The notes: generated from the letters alone by a model not told the origin. Positions 36,535 to 44,580 are shown, counted from the stretch's first letter. The stretch is 64,000 nucleotides of DNA from CAYSAD01 sp964428955 (GCA_964428955.1 CAYSAD010000004.1:53995-117994), one strand, 5' to 3'. Program-made: numbers and translations.

Positions 36535-36934
36535 GTTGCTGCTTAGCGGCGTACTGCAAGGCAGCTAATTCGTCGAAAGCCTTGAGAACACTGTGAGTTA
36601 CGGCTTCGATATCATCGGTCGATATATTATTTCGTTCGGTCGCTAGGTGAGTCTCGACGGTCTGTGCCAGCCACAAAGCAGCAGTCTTACCGGTAGTCTG
36701 GTCATGATGGAAAGCCTCGGCGATGCTAATAATCAGTTGGCCGAGGTTAAATGGCGCTATTGCACCATCTGTCCGTCTTACAGCGATGCTGCTTGCCAGT
36801 GACGGTCGTTCAAGTGTCGTAAAACTATGACGACATACTTTACAGGTCCGCCGTCGCCAGACGAGCGGCTGCTTTTTATGTGGCCGCGAATTAGTGACGG
36901 AAGTATTCTCGTGAAAACAATTAATGCAAAACAT
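36455..36934 (-). CDS. nrdR: Transcriptional repressor NrdR
   Basis: This 159-residue repressor controls ribonucleotide reductase genes in response to dATP/ATP. A zinc ribbon (MFCINCFHEN with later CKVCRHSFTTLER) is followed by an ATP-cone domain (RRTDGAIAPFNLGQLIISIAEAF). The usual V-x-DSR segment reads VTNSR, so the ribbon is divergent. The C-terminal tail is unusually basic and overlaps the end of the glycosyltransferase gene on the other strand by 80 nt. No ribonucleotide reductase gene lies in the window, so its targets are elsewhere. Confidence 0.88.
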   Translation of the reverse strand: MFCINCFHENTSVTNSRPHKKQPLVWRRRTCKVCRHSFTTLERPSLASSIAVRRTDGAIAPFNLGQLIISIAEAFHHDQTTGKTAALWLAQTVETHLATERNNISTDDIEAVTHSVLKAFDELAALQYAAKQQLIVSAKRRGRPSVVSRAEPMPQSPSL

Positions 36935-37000
36935 AGCTATATAGTGTCATACAGCTATAAATAATGCTAGTGGAAAAATGCGTGATAACTGGGCAAAACC

Positions 37001-37029
37001 AAAAAAGTACCCCTAATGATAGGGGTACT
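37001..37029 (-). terminator. Terminator of the 43-residue gene
   Basis: A perfect 10-bp stem (AGTACCCCTA with TAGGGGTACT, loop ATGA). On the minus strand it is followed by TTTTTT. It ends the small gene at 37049-37180 and separates it from nrdR. Confidence 0.85.
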
Positions 37030-37048
37030 CAGTAGATCTGTACGCGGC

Positions 37049-37180
37049 TTAACGCTGGGTACGCGTTTTGATCGAGCGTTTAGCATCGCTCCAACTGACG
37101 TCATACTCATAAGAGACTTTGAATTGGTCGAGTAAGGACGGTTTTTCAGTGGTATGTGTTTGGGTGTTTACCTTAACCAT
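37049..37180 (-). CDS. Orphan 43-residue protein
   Basis: A short frame codes for MVKVNTQTHTTEKPSLLDQF and continues for 23 residues to a basic end (RSIKTRTQR). It is hydrophilic, with two Tyr and one Trp in the middle (SYEYDVSW), and has no signal peptide or membrane segment. It is supported by a near-perfect promoter ending 6 nt before the ATG and a strong terminator 20 nt after the stop, both on the same strand. The predicted RNA start falls on the ATG, so the mRNA is probably leaderless. No family is recognised. Confidence 0.6.
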   Translation of the reverse strand: MVKVNTQTHTTEKPSLLDQFKVSYEYDVSWSDAKRSIKTRTQR

Positions 37181-37186
37181 ATTTAC

Positions 37187-37215
37187 ATATTAGCATAAAC
37201 ATTTTATATTGTCAA
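37187..37215 (-). promoter_or_regulatory. Promoter of the 43-residue gene
   Basis: On the minus strand TTGACA, a 17-nt spacer and TAATAT preceded by TGC. It is one of the best promoter matches in the window. The rest of this gene-free stretch (37216-37347) shows only the mscS promoter. Confidence 0.75.
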
Positions 37216-37332
37216 TAGAACAGACAATAAGACACTATCTCATCCATGAGATTATATTTGTAACTGCAACTGATATAGTGCGTGGAAAAACTTAGCCAAT
37301 AGGGGATAAGTGCGCCATATCTAAAACGCTCG

Positions 37333-37344
37333 TGCTACTATAAT
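37333..37344 (+). promoter_or_regulatory. Extended minus 10 promoter for mscS
   Basis: TGC plus TACTAT, overlapping TATAAT, ends 3 to 6 nt before the mscS ATG. This again suggests a leaderless mRNA. No minus 35 box is evident. Confidence 0.45.
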
Positions 37345-37347
37345 CAT

Positions 37348-38199
37348 ATGAGTGCCACCTTTTTTGATAATCAAGTCGTACAAGTCGTCGTTGTCATAAT
37401 CATTGCCTATATCGGCCATCATGCGACAGGGTGGATTATTACCTGGTTACTTCGGCGGAGTCGACCTCAAAAGAACGAACCAGCGGTTGACCACCGTAAA
37501 CGTCAAGATACTGTACGGAATGTATTCGCAGCGGTTTTACGAGCGATCATTTGGCTCTTGGCTGGATTGGTAATTTTGCGTATCTTCCACTTTGATGTGG
37601 CTTCGGTTGCTACAGGTGCTGGTTTTCTCGGTATTGTGGTTGGTATTGGTGCACAAGCTACCATCCGTGACTACGTATCTGGTTTCTTCATTTTGGTAGA
37701 GAATCAATATCGAGTTGGTGACGTAGTTGGTCTGAGCGGAGGTACTACTGGTATTGGCGCTATAGGAACAGTGGAGGATGTCAGTCTGCGTATTACTAAG
37801 CTGCGGGATCTTGATGGTCGACTCCATGTTGTCCGTAACGGTGAAGCTAGCATCATTACCAATCTAACATTTAACTATTCGAGCGTGGTAATTGAACTAG
37901 GCGTTACCTACGATAGTGATATAGATTTGGTCGAGAAGACGATTAACCAGGTTGGGCACGATATAGCCCAAACTGAGAAGTTCGGCAAAGAAACGATTGA
38001 GCCGATCACATTCTTGCGAGTCGATTCGTTTACTGACTCTGGTGTTAGGGTCAAGATGGTTGGCAAAGTAACGCCAGCTTCGCAGTGGGAAGTTGCTGGT
38101 GAATATCGCCGCCGACTACTAAAAGCCTTTAAAAAAGCCGGGATTGAAATTTCGTTACCGCAGATAGTGGTACACAATAAGAAGCATACTGACTCATAG
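37348..38199 (+). CDS. mscS: Mechanosensitive channel, MscS family
   Basis: This 283-residue channel opens under membrane tension to release solutes. Two or three membrane helices are followed by the pore-lining segment ATGAGFLGIVVGIGAQATIRDYVSG, rich in Gly and Ala. Then come the beta domain (FILVENQYRVGDVV) and the C-terminal alpha/beta domain with VVRNGEASIITNLT. The length is that of a minimal MscS. It stands alone in its own unit. Confidence 0.92.
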   Translation: MSATFFDNQVVQVVVVIIIAYIGHHATGWIITWLLRRSRPQKNEPAVDHRKRQDTVRNVFAAVLRAIIWLLAGLVILRIFHFDVASVATGAGFLGIVVGIGAQATIRDYVSGFFILVENQYRVGDVVGLSGGTTGIGAIGTVEDVSLRITKLRDLDGRLHVVRNGEASIITNLTFNYSSVVIELGVTYDSDIDLVEKTINQVGHDIAQTEKFGKETIEPITFLRVDSFTDSGVRVKMVGKVTPASQWEVAGEYRRRLLKAFKKAGIEISLPQIVVHNKKHTDS

Positions 38200-38247
38200 G
38201 CGGATTTAATTCGAACTACTTTCAATCAAAGATGCCGTACGACTTTG

Positions 38248-38253
38248 TATAAT
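38248..38253 (+). promoter_or_regulatory. Minus 10 box for mpg
   Basis: TATAAT, 12 nt before the ATG at 38266. No clear minus 35 box. Confidence 0.45.
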
Positions 38254-38265
38254 AAGAAAGTGAAT

Positions 38266-38835
38266 ATGACAAACTTACAACGTGTGCTTGGCAAGAGCAG
38301 TGCTATCGAAGCCGCTCAGCGACTATTGGGCTGTGAGCTATTACGTATCATTGATGGACGGGTAGCTCGGGTACGAATCGTTGAAACCGAAGCATACGAT
38401 CAGACGGATGCCGCCAGCCATAGCTATAGGGGCCGGACGCTGCGCACCGATGTAATGTTCGGTCCGGCTGGCTATTTGTACGTGTACTTTACCTACGGTA
38501 TGCATTATTGTGCGAACGTGGTTGTCGGTGAAACTGGCTATGGCGCCGGAGTGCTCATTCGAGCAGTTGAGCCGCTGGAGGGTGAGGTTATGATGGAGGA
38601 GTATCGCCATAAATCAGGCAGCGAGCTTACCAATGGGCCAGCAAAACTTTGCCAGGCACTCATGATTGATAAGACTATGAACGGCCATGATTTAACACTG
38701 GAACCATTGCAACTGATTATTCGACCGGAGATTGACGACAGCCGCATCGCAGTGACGCCGCGTATCGGCATCTCCCAGGCGATTGACGAGCCGTGGCGAT
38801 TTTACATCAAGGATAATCAATACGTGAGTCGCTAG
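38266..38835 (+). CDS. mpg: 3-methyladenine DNA glycosylase (AAG/Mpg family)
   Basis: This 189-residue enzyme removes alkylated purines from DNA. The signature RIVETEAYDQTDAASHSYRGRT contains the catalytic Glu, YFTYGMHYCANVV contains the Tyr that fills the flipped-base gap, and LTNGPAKLCQAL is the usual DNA-binding segment. I place the start at ATG 38266 (MTNLQRVLG) because the promoter box lies between it and the earlier in-frame ATG at 38245. It is one of three DNA repair genes in the window, with the uracil glycosylase and the alkyltransferase-like protein. Confidence 0.93.
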   Translation: MTNLQRVLGKSSAIEAAQRLLGCELLRIIDGRVARVRIVETEAYDQTDAASHSYRGRTLRTDVMFGPAGYLYVYFTYGMHYCANVVVGETGYGAGVLIRAVEPLEGEVMMEEYRHKSGSELTNGPAKLCQALMIDKTMNGHDLTLEPLQLIIRPEIDDSRIAVTPRIGISQAIDEPWRFYIKDNQYVSR

Positions 38836-38845
38836 GATGTAGCAT

Positions 38846-38880
38846 AAAAAAAGACTTCCATGCATAAGAAATAGGAAGTC
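38846..38880 (-). terminator. Terminator of tRNA-Val
   Basis: On the minus strand GACTTCC pairs perfectly with GGAAGTC across a 14-nt loop and is followed by TTTTTTT, just past the tRNA. Confidence 0.85.
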
Positions 38881-38883
38881 ATC

Positions 38884-38960
38884 TGGTGGGCGATAGAGGA
38901 TTTGAACCTCTGACCCCCACAACGTCAATGTGGTGCTCTAGCCAGCTGAGCTAATCGCCC
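38884..38960 (-). tRNA. tRNA-Val(GAC)
   Basis: A 77-nt cloverleaf on the minus strand: acceptor GGGCGAT with ATCGCCC, anticodon stem CCACA/TGTGG with loop TTGACGT (anticodon GAC), T arm GGTTCAAATCC, encoded CCA. Confidence 0.95.
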
Positions 38961-38995
38961 TCAACCTGTACCAGTCTAGCAGACGGGGGCGACGC

Positions 38996-39024
38996 TTGCA
39001 ATAACCGGGGTGAGTGCTTATACT
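38996..39024 (+). promoter_or_regulatory. Promoter of the thrS T-box leader
   Basis: TTGCAA, a 17-nt spacer and TATACT preceded by TGC-type sequence. The predicted start near 39,031 gives a leader of about 220 nt. Confidence 0.7.
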
Positions 39025-39030
39025 AACTTC

Positions 39031-39227
39031 CAGGTGACGACGCGGAGTAACCGCCCGCTGAACCTCGTGGGTGTGAGATGTACGATAACGTTTCTCAATG
39101 AGCGCCCTCTAAAAAGGGAAGTCCGGTGGAACCGCTCATATGTTTTTACGTTATGTAAATTATATGAGTCCGAGACATGCGATATATGGCTTTAATAGTG
39201 ATTAAAACCAGTCATCGCATGTTTTTT
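39031..39227 (+). promoter_or_regulatory. T-box riboswitch controlling thrS
   Basis: The leader senses uncharged tRNA-Thr and decides between termination and read-through into thrS. The T-box bulge TGGAACC (39127-39133) lies in an antiterminator made of GTCCGG with CCGAGAC and CTCATAT with ATATGAG (39162-39168). A terminator follows: ACATGCGAT (39175-39183) with ATCGCATGT and six T. The two structures share bases 39175-39176, so they compete. An AGTA box is at 39046-39049. The specifier codon is not resolved; ACG at 39082 or 39088 are candidates. TGGA matches the UCCA end of the tRNA-Thr at 34387. Confidence 0.82.
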
Positions 39228-39250
39228 AATTATAAAAAAGGAGACACGAT

Positions 39251-41062
39251 ATGAACGACGAACAACTTCATGCCATGCGCCACAGTTTGGCCCATATCAC
39301 GGCTGCCGCGGTGAAACGGCTGTGGCCAGAGGCAAGGTTCGGTGTTGGACCAGTGGTAGAGAACGGCTTTTATTATGATATCGACCTGGGTGAACTAAAG
39401 ATTTCCGAAGTGAATTTTGGCAAAATCGAGAAAACCATGCGTCGGATTATCGCTGAAGTTCAGGATTTTGAGCACTTCACCATGCCGATCGACCAAGCGA
39501 TTACTTGGGCGAAAGAAAACAACCAGCCTTATAAGGAAGAACTACTGAACGATCTAAAACGCTCTGGTACGACCGTAGCGAAAGATCTCGATGCCGACGA
39601 GCTCGGCACAATCACCGAGGGTGATGCGGCCGTGGAAGAAGTGTCGTTTTACAAAAACGGTGATTTCGTCGACCTCTGTCGTGGTCCGCACGTGGCTAAT
39701 ACAAAAGAGGTGGGCGCGTTTAAATTACTGCGCGTTGCCGGCGCTTATTGGCGCGGCAATGAGAAGAATCCGCAGATGCAGCGACTCTATGGCGTGGCTT
39801 TTACCACCCAGGAAGAACTCGATACCTATTTAGAGAATCTTGAACAAGCAAAACTGCGTGATCACCGTAAACTCGGCAAAGAACTCGATCTTTATACGAC
39901 ATCACCACTCGTTGGTGTCGGCTTACCAATGTTTTCTCCACGGGGAACTGTACTACGGGAACTACTAAGCCGTTACAGTAATCAATTACGGGAACAGAAT
40001 GGTTTCCAGAAAGTCTGGATTCCTCATATTACCAAAAAAGAACTCTATGAGGCATCTGGCCACTGGGCAAAGTTTGGCGACGAACTCTTCCTCGTCAAGA
40101 GTCAAGAAACAAGCGACAACTTCGTCATGAAACCGATGAATTGTCCGCATCATACCCAAATCTTCGCTTCGCAACCGCGGAGTTACCGCGATATGCCGCT
40201 ACGATACCTGGAAACAACCACTATTTATAGGGACGAAAAAACCGGCGAACTAGGCGGCCTTAATCGAGTGCGCTCGGCCACGCAAGACGATAGTCATGTA
40301 TTTTGTCGGCCTGATCAGATCGAGCAAGAAGTTCACAGGCTGATGACGGCCGCACAAGAGCTTTATAGTGAAGTTGATTTGAAATTGCGAGTCCGATTGA
40401 GTTATCGTGATGAGGGAGATGCTTACCTTGGTGACAAGGCTCTCTGGGAATCCGCACAAGAACAGCTGAAATCGGCGGTTGTTGCCAACAAACTTGACTA
40501 CTTCGAACAAGAAGGCGAAGCTGCATTTTACGGGCCAAAAATCGACTTCATGGCAACGGATGCACTTGGCCGCGAACATCAACTAGCCACCGTGCAGCTT
40601 GATTTCGTCATGCCGGGCCGATTTGGGCTTGAATACACCGATGAAAAGGCTGAAAAGCAAACGCCAGTCATGGTCCACTCGGCTTTGCTCGGCTCGATTG
40701 AGCGCTTTTTGAGCGTTTATATCGAACATACGGCTGGTTGGTTCCCATTCTGGCTAGCTCCCGAGCAGGTCCGTATTTTGACTATCAACGATACGATACT
40801 CGATTATGTAGAAGAGATTGAATCTATTCTCAAAGACGTGGTTTTGATGAAACCTGTCAAATATAACGAATTGCGCTTCACGCGCGACGACCGCAATGAG
40901 AGTCTCGGCAAGAAAATTCGCGATGCGACAACCTGGAAAATTCCTGTGCAGATAATCGTCGGTCCAAAAGATAAAGAAGCTAAAGAGGTGAGTGTACGCA
41001 CTCAATCTGGCGAGCAAAAAGTGACCCTTGCAGAGTTAGTTGAGTACCTGAAAGCACTATAG
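39251..41062 (+). CDS. thrS: Threonyl-tRNA synthetase, without TGS domain
   Basis: This class II enzyme charges tRNA-Thr and edits Ser-tRNA-Thr. The 603 residues start directly with the editing domain (HSLAHITAAAVKRLWP with HxxxH; later DLCRGPH). The usual N-terminal TGS domain of about 60 residues is missing. The catalytic core has motif 2 RYLETTTIYRDE, zinc ligands in KPMNCPHHTQIF, and motif 3 LGSIERFLSVYIEH. A C-terminal anticodon domain ends the protein. AAGGAG precedes the ATG. Its leader is a T-box, so expression rises when threonyl-tRNA is low. Confidence 0.96.
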   Translation: MNDEQLHAMRHSLAHITAAAVKRLWPEARFGVGPVVENGFYYDIDLGELKISEVNFGKIEKTMRRIIAEVQDFEHFTMPIDQAITWAKENNQPYKEELLNDLKRSGTTVAKDLDADELGTITEGDAAVEEVSFYKNGDFVDLCRGPHVANTKEVGAFKLLRVAGAYWRGNEKNPQMQRLYGVAFTTQEELDTYLENLEQAKLRDHRKLGKELDLYTTSPLVGVGLPMFSPRGTVLRELLSRYSNQLREQNGFQKVWIPHITKKELYEASGHWAKFGDELFLVKSQETSDNFVMKPMNCPHHTQIFASQPRSYRDMPLRYLETTTIYRDEKTGELGGLNRVRSATQDDSHVFCRPDQIEQEVHRLMTAAQELYSEVDLKLRVRLSYRDEGDAYLGDKALWESAQEQLKSAVVANKLDYFEQEGEAAFYGPKIDFMATDALGREHQLATVQLDFVMPGRFGLEYTDEKAEKQTPVMVHSALLGSIERFLSVYIEHTAGWFPFWLAPEQVRILTINDTILDYVEEIESILKDVVLMKPVKYNELRFTRDDRNESLGKKIRDATTWKIPVQIIVGPKDKEAKEVSVRTQSGEQKVTLAELVEYLKAL

Positions 41063-41658
41063 TGAACAAGCAAACAATCGCGATTGACATTGATGACGTA
41101 ATTGCCGATAGTACCGAGGCTTTGAAATTGCTTGTCAATCGGCAAATCGGCGCTAATCTTACGAGCGATCAGTATCATAATGTTGGCGGTGAGTATTGGG
41201 GCTATTATGAGAGGGTGTGGCAAACGCACGGGTTAGCTAACAAGATTAGCTATAAAGATTTTGAGGCTGAAATGGTTGTTGATCAATCGCATGTACCGTT
41301 ACTTCCAGGAGCTGATTTTGCTATTCATGAGTTAACTAAGAAGTTTCGCATTATATTTATCACTGCTCGAAATAAAACGTGGGAGCGAGCAACACAGCAA
41401 TGGTTTGGCGAGAGCTTTGATAAAAAGGATATAGAACTGTACTTCTGCGAGAACCATAAAGACGCTAAGGCAAAAACCAAGGGTCAATTATGTAAAGAGC
41501 TAGGTGTATCATTGCTTATTGATGATAATGTATCACATTGTCAGTCAGCGCTCGATGAAAATGTGGACATAATATTGTTTGGAAAATATGGCTGGCAAAG
41601 CAAAGCTCCTAATGAAATGACTCATGCAAAGATTGGCCGGAAGTGCTGGAATATATAA
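41062..41658 (+). CDS. HAD-family 5' nucleotidase-like phosphatase
   Basis: This 198-residue protein has the HAD nucleophile motif AIDIDDVIADS, a second motif IIFITARNKTWE, and a late acidic motif LLIDDNVSHC. The pattern fits the 5'(3')-deoxyribonucleotidase NT5C group, which removes phosphate from pyrimidine deoxynucleotides. It starts with GTG inside the thrS stop codon (TAGTG), so it is coupled to thrS. The substrate is inferred from the family only. Confidence 0.8.
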   Translation: MNKQTIAIDIDDVIADSTEALKLLVNRQIGANLTSDQYHNVGGEYWGYYERVWQTHGLANKISYKDFEAEMVVDQSHVPLLPGADFAIHELTKKFRIIFITARNKTWERATQQWFGESFDKKDIELYFCENHKDAKAKTKGQLCKELGVSLLIDDNVSHCQSALDENVDIILFGKYGWQSKAPNEMTHAKIGRKCWNI

Positions 41659-41661
41659 ATC

Positions 41662-41979
41662 ATGCAGCCTGATAAAAACTTTCGTCTGGAGATAGAACGA
41701 TTAATGGCACAAGTGCCATATGGAGAAGTAACTACTTACGGTGATCTTGCTGGTTTGGCCGGGCATGCCAACGCCAGTCGAATCGTTGGTGGGATTGCAC
41801 ACTACGGTAATCCGAGCTTACCTTGGCATCGGTTGGTTAATCGTTTCGGTGGTCTTGCCAGTGGCTTTCACGGTGGCCGAGAGGTTCAAGCACAGTTGCT
41901 TGCTCAAGAAGGAGTAATTTGCGAGAATTTTATAGTTATAAATTTTGAAGCACGACGATGGCGACCAAAAAATCTATAG
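41662..41979 (+). CDS. Alkyltransferase-like protein (ATL)
   Basis: This 105-residue protein is the DNA-binding domain of O6-alkylguanine-DNA alkyltransferases, with the acceptor cysteine replaced by Trp (PWHRLV in place of PCHRV). Such ATL proteins bind O6-alkylguanine, flip it out and hand the lesion to nucleotide excision repair; they cannot remove the alkyl group. VPYGEVTTYGDLAGLAG and the Arg finger region NASRIVGG are typical. It lies between the nucleotidase and miaA and overlaps miaA by 22 nt. Confidence 0.88.
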   Translation: MQPDKNFRLEIERLMAQVPYGEVTTYGDLAGLAGHANASRIVGGIAHYGNPSLPWHRLVNRFGGLASGFHGGREVQAQLLAQEGVICENFIVINFEARRWRPKNL

Positions 41980-42851
41980 AGAAATTACCGCTGGTTGTTA
42001 TTACCGGGCCGACTGCTAGTGGCAAGACGTCGCTCGCAATTAAATTAGCCAAAATGTATGACGGTGAAATTATTTGTGCTGATTCACGGACAATTTACAA
42101 GTATATGGATATTGGCACGGCGAAACCAACCGTGGAAGAACGTGGTGGTGTCGTACACTGGGGCCTCGATCTGGTCGAGCCAGGTGATCACTTTAGCGCG
42201 GCAGATTTCAAATCGTACACCGTGAGGAAGATAGCTGAGATACGCGCTAGGGGAAATGTTCCGTTTCTAGTTGGTGGTACGGGGCTTTATATTGATAGTG
42301 TTGTATTTGATTTTGAGTTTGGTGAGCCAGTGGATGATGTACTGCGCGAAACGCTACAAGCAATGAGTCTAGAAGCATTGTGGGAATATTGTAATAAAAA
42401 CAATATAACTCTACCAGAGAATAAATTTAACAAGCGCTACGTCATTCGAACAATCGAGCGGGGAAATAGCAACATGAAGAGGAGTAAACAGCTTATCGAC
42501 GATACGCTTATTGTAGGTATAACCACAGACAAAGAAATATTGCGTCAGCGAATCAACGATAGAGCCGAACAACTATTTGACGATGGTGTTGTCAAGGAAG
42601 CTACTTTATTGGGCAAAAAGTACGGATGGGAAAACGAAGCAATGACGGCAAGTATCTATAAACTTATTCATTTATATCTGTCAGGAAGATTGACAACAAC
42701 TCAATTAAGAGAGAAATTTACAACAGCGGATTGGCGTTTGGCAAAACGCCAAATTACATGGCTGAAGCGAAATCCCTCGATAAACTGGCTGTCTCTCGAT
42801 GACGCTGAACACTATATTTCTGAGCGACTCGCCAATGTTCTAAAGTCATGA
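41958..42851 (+). CDS. miaA: tRNA dimethylallyltransferase MiaA
   Basis: This 297-residue enzyme adds a dimethylallyl group to A37 of tRNAs that read codons starting with U. Its P-loop is GPTASGKTSLA. It also has ICADSRTIYKYMDIGTAKP, GLDLVEPGDHFSAADF and LVGGTGLYIDSVVF, all diagnostic. The start at 41958 overlaps the preceding gene. The C-terminal part is slightly short but contains the RQITWLKRNPSINWL segment. A donor pathway for the isoprenoid is not in the window. Confidence 0.95.
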   Translation: MATKKSIEKLPLVVITGPTASGKTSLAIKLAKMYDGEIICADSRTIYKYMDIGTAKPTVEERGGVVHWGLDLVEPGDHFSAADFKSYTVRKIAEIRARGNVPFLVGGTGLYIDSVVFDFEFGEPVDDVLRETLQAMSLEALWEYCNKNNITLPENKFNKRYVIRTIERGNSNMKRSKQLIDDTLIVGITTDKEILRQRINDRAEQLFDDGVVKEATLLGKKYGWENEAMTASIYKLIHLYLSGRLTTTQLREKFTTADWRLAKRQITWLKRNPSINWLSLDDAEHYISERLANVLKS

Positions 42852-42917
42852 TATGATAGAACAAGAAATCTATACGAGTAATATGAGCGTAGGGTACAAA
42901 AATGAGCAAGGGAAAAA

Positions 42918-43511
42918 ATGATTGACGCACTATTCGGTTCAAAAACGCGAGTGAAACTTCTTCACCTTTTTTTGAACAATCCTGGCAAATCTTTCTATGT
43001 TCGTGAAATTACGCGATTAATCGATGAACAGATTAATTCCGTCCGGCGTGAATTGTCGAACATGCTTGCAGTCGGTATTATCACTAGCGACAGCGCTGAC
43101 AATAAGCTTTACTACGAAGTAGATCAGCGCTACGAACATTATGTACCACTGAGGGCAATCTTTGCCGATGAAACTATAGCGCTTGAACAACCAAAACAGA
43201 CATCAAAGGGCTGGACGGGCCTACTTGAAGACCTTACGGGGGTCCGATTGGCAGTTTTGGCTGGAGTGCTCGTACCGGGTTCGGCTAGCAAGATTGATTT
43301 GCTTATCGTTGGTAATGCCTCGGCTACAAAACTTAACCGAGCTGTAGCGACGATCGAGAAAACTGAGGGTCGTGAACTGAATTATACGCAAATTCCATAC
43401 GATGAGTTTTACTACCGCCTCAGCGTACGAGATAAATTTATTACCGAGATATTACAAGATAAGCACACTGTGCTTATCGACACGGATAACATTCTGAAAC
43501 ATCAGGCTTAG
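42918..43511 (+). CDS. Winged-helix protein with nucleotidyltransferase-like domain
   Basis: This 197-residue protein has an N-terminal winged helix (SKTRVKLLHLFLNNPGKSFYVREITRLI) that probably binds DNA. A C-terminal region (GVRLAVLAGVLVPGSASKIDLLIVG) looks like the minimal nucleotidyltransferase fold seen in MNT-type proteins. The usual GSxxxxxxxxSDxD metal site is not complete (KIDLLIV keeps one Asp), so enzymatic activity is doubtful. It lies 11 nt before a metallo-beta-lactamase-like gene. Probably a regulator; target unknown. Confidence 0.65.
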   Translation: MIDALFGSKTRVKLLHLFLNNPGKSFYVREITRLIDEQINSVRRELSNMLAVGIITSDSADNKLYYEVDQRYEHYVPLRAIFADETIALEQPKQTSKGWTGLLEDLTGVRLAVLAGVLVPGSASKIDLLIVGNASATKLNRAVATIEKTEGRELNYTQIPYDEFYYRLSVRDKFITEILQDKHTVLIDTDNILKHQA

Positions 43512-43522
43512 AGGAGGAAACA

Positions 43523-44158
43523 ATGTTTGATATAGAGTACAAGGGTGCAAACTGCGTAGTGATAACAACTAAAAGAGCCACGCTCGTGGCTGATCCGAAA
43601 TTATCGGTCGTTGGCCTTAAAGACTACGCCGTAAAAGGTGCAGTTGAACTGTCAACTGAAACGCGCTTCGCGCTCAACAGTAGTGATGCTAAATTGGCTA
43701 TCGAGAGTCCTGGCGAATATGAAATTGCCGACTTTTCAATTCGCGGTGTCAGTGCAGTGCGCCATCTGGATACTGATGCAACGGAAAAACTAGCTACGAT
43801 CTATCGAATTGAAATTGGTGATGTACGTATTGCACTGATTGGTAATATCACCGAGAGCGTGAGTGAAGAGCAGCTTGAAGCGCTTGGTGTGATCGATGTG
43901 GCCATTGTTCCTGTTGGTGGCGGTGGCTATACACTCGATCCAACGGCAGCGGCTAATCTTGTGCGTCGCATCGATCCGAAGATGGTCATCCCGATTCACT
44001 ATGCTGATAAAGCGGTCAACTACGAAGTGCCGCAGGCAGAGCTGAGTACGTTCGTAACAGAACTGGGCGCACCGGTAGAAGAGACGACTAAATATAAGGT
44101 AAAGTCAGTAGCGACTCTTCCAACGGTCTTGACGATCGTGATGATTAGCCGTAGTTAA
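43523..44158 (+). CDS. Metallo-beta-lactamase-fold protein without metal motif
   Basis: This 211-residue protein follows the UlaG-like beta-lactamase fold (IEYKGANCVVITTKRATLVADPKL, SPGEYEIADFSIRGV, IDPKMVIPIHYAD). The metal-binding HxHxDH motif is absent; the region where it should be reads LNSSDAKLAIESPGEYE. One late His (IPIHY) is kept. It may be a structural or ligand-binding protein and not a hydrolase. GAGGAGGAAA gives a strong ribosome site. It shares an operon with the winged-helix gene. Confidence 0.75.
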   Translation: MFDIEYKGANCVVITTKRATLVADPKLSVVGLKDYAVKGAVELSTETRFALNSSDAKLAIESPGEYEIADFSIRGVSAVRHLDTDATEKLATIYRIEIGDVRIALIGNITESVSEEQLEALGVIDVAIVPVGGGGYTLDPTAAANLVRRIDPKMVIPIHYADKAVNYEVPQAELSTFVTELGAPVEETTKYKVKSVATLPTVLTIVMISRS

Positions 44159-44174
44159 GATAGTTTTAGATATA

Positions 44175-44207
44175 AAAAATCCCGCTTATTTTTTAAGCGG
44201 GATTTTA
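44175..44207. terminator. Bidirectional terminator
   Basis: A 13-bp stem (AAAATCCCGCTTA with TAAGCGGGATTTT) has A-rich and T-rich flanks, so it can end both the gene to the left and rpmB to the right. Confidence 0.88.
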
Positions 44208-44429
44208 TTATTTTACGTCAGCGACTTTCGTCGGCGATGTCAAGATACCTTTTTTCTTTAGTGTCCGAATGGCCTGGGTTGAAAGTGTCATCGTCACTTT
44301 CTGGCCGTCGACCATGAAGGTCTTTTTCTGTAGGTTCGGTTTGAAGACTCGCTTGGTGCGACGCAAAGAGAAGCTCACATTGTGGCCGAATTGCTTGCCT
44401 TTACCGGTTAACTCGCAGCGTGCTGCCAT
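44208..44429 (-). CDS. rpmB: 50S ribosomal protein bL28
   Basis: A 73-residue large-subunit protein. MAARCELTGKGKQFGHNVSFSLRRTKR is diagnostic, followed by the basic C-terminal helix. It has only one of the cysteines found in zinc-type L28 proteins. AAGAGG lies upstream on the minus strand. It has its own promoter and shares the terminator with the convergent gene. Confidence 0.95.
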   Translation of the reverse strand: MAARCELTGKGKQFGHNVSFSLRRTKRVFKPNLQKKTFMVDGQKVTMTLSTQAIRTLKKKGILTSPTKVADVK

Positions 44430-44465
44430 GGTTGTACCTCTTATAATTATTAAACAATCCGTACT

Positions 44466-44494
44466 ATTGTATCTGTTTAGGGCAGTTTCGTCAA
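44466..44494 (-). promoter_or_regulatory. Promoter of rpmB
   Basis: On the minus strand TTGACG, a 17-nt spacer and TACAAT. Leader about 30 nt with an AAGAGG ribosome site. Confidence 0.75.
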
Positions 44495-44580
44495 GGTGAA
44501 GTTGAGTTTACTAGATTGTGCTGGCTTGGTCGGTTATGCTTTGAAAAGAGTGTAAATTAAGAGATAATAAGGAGAACAGC

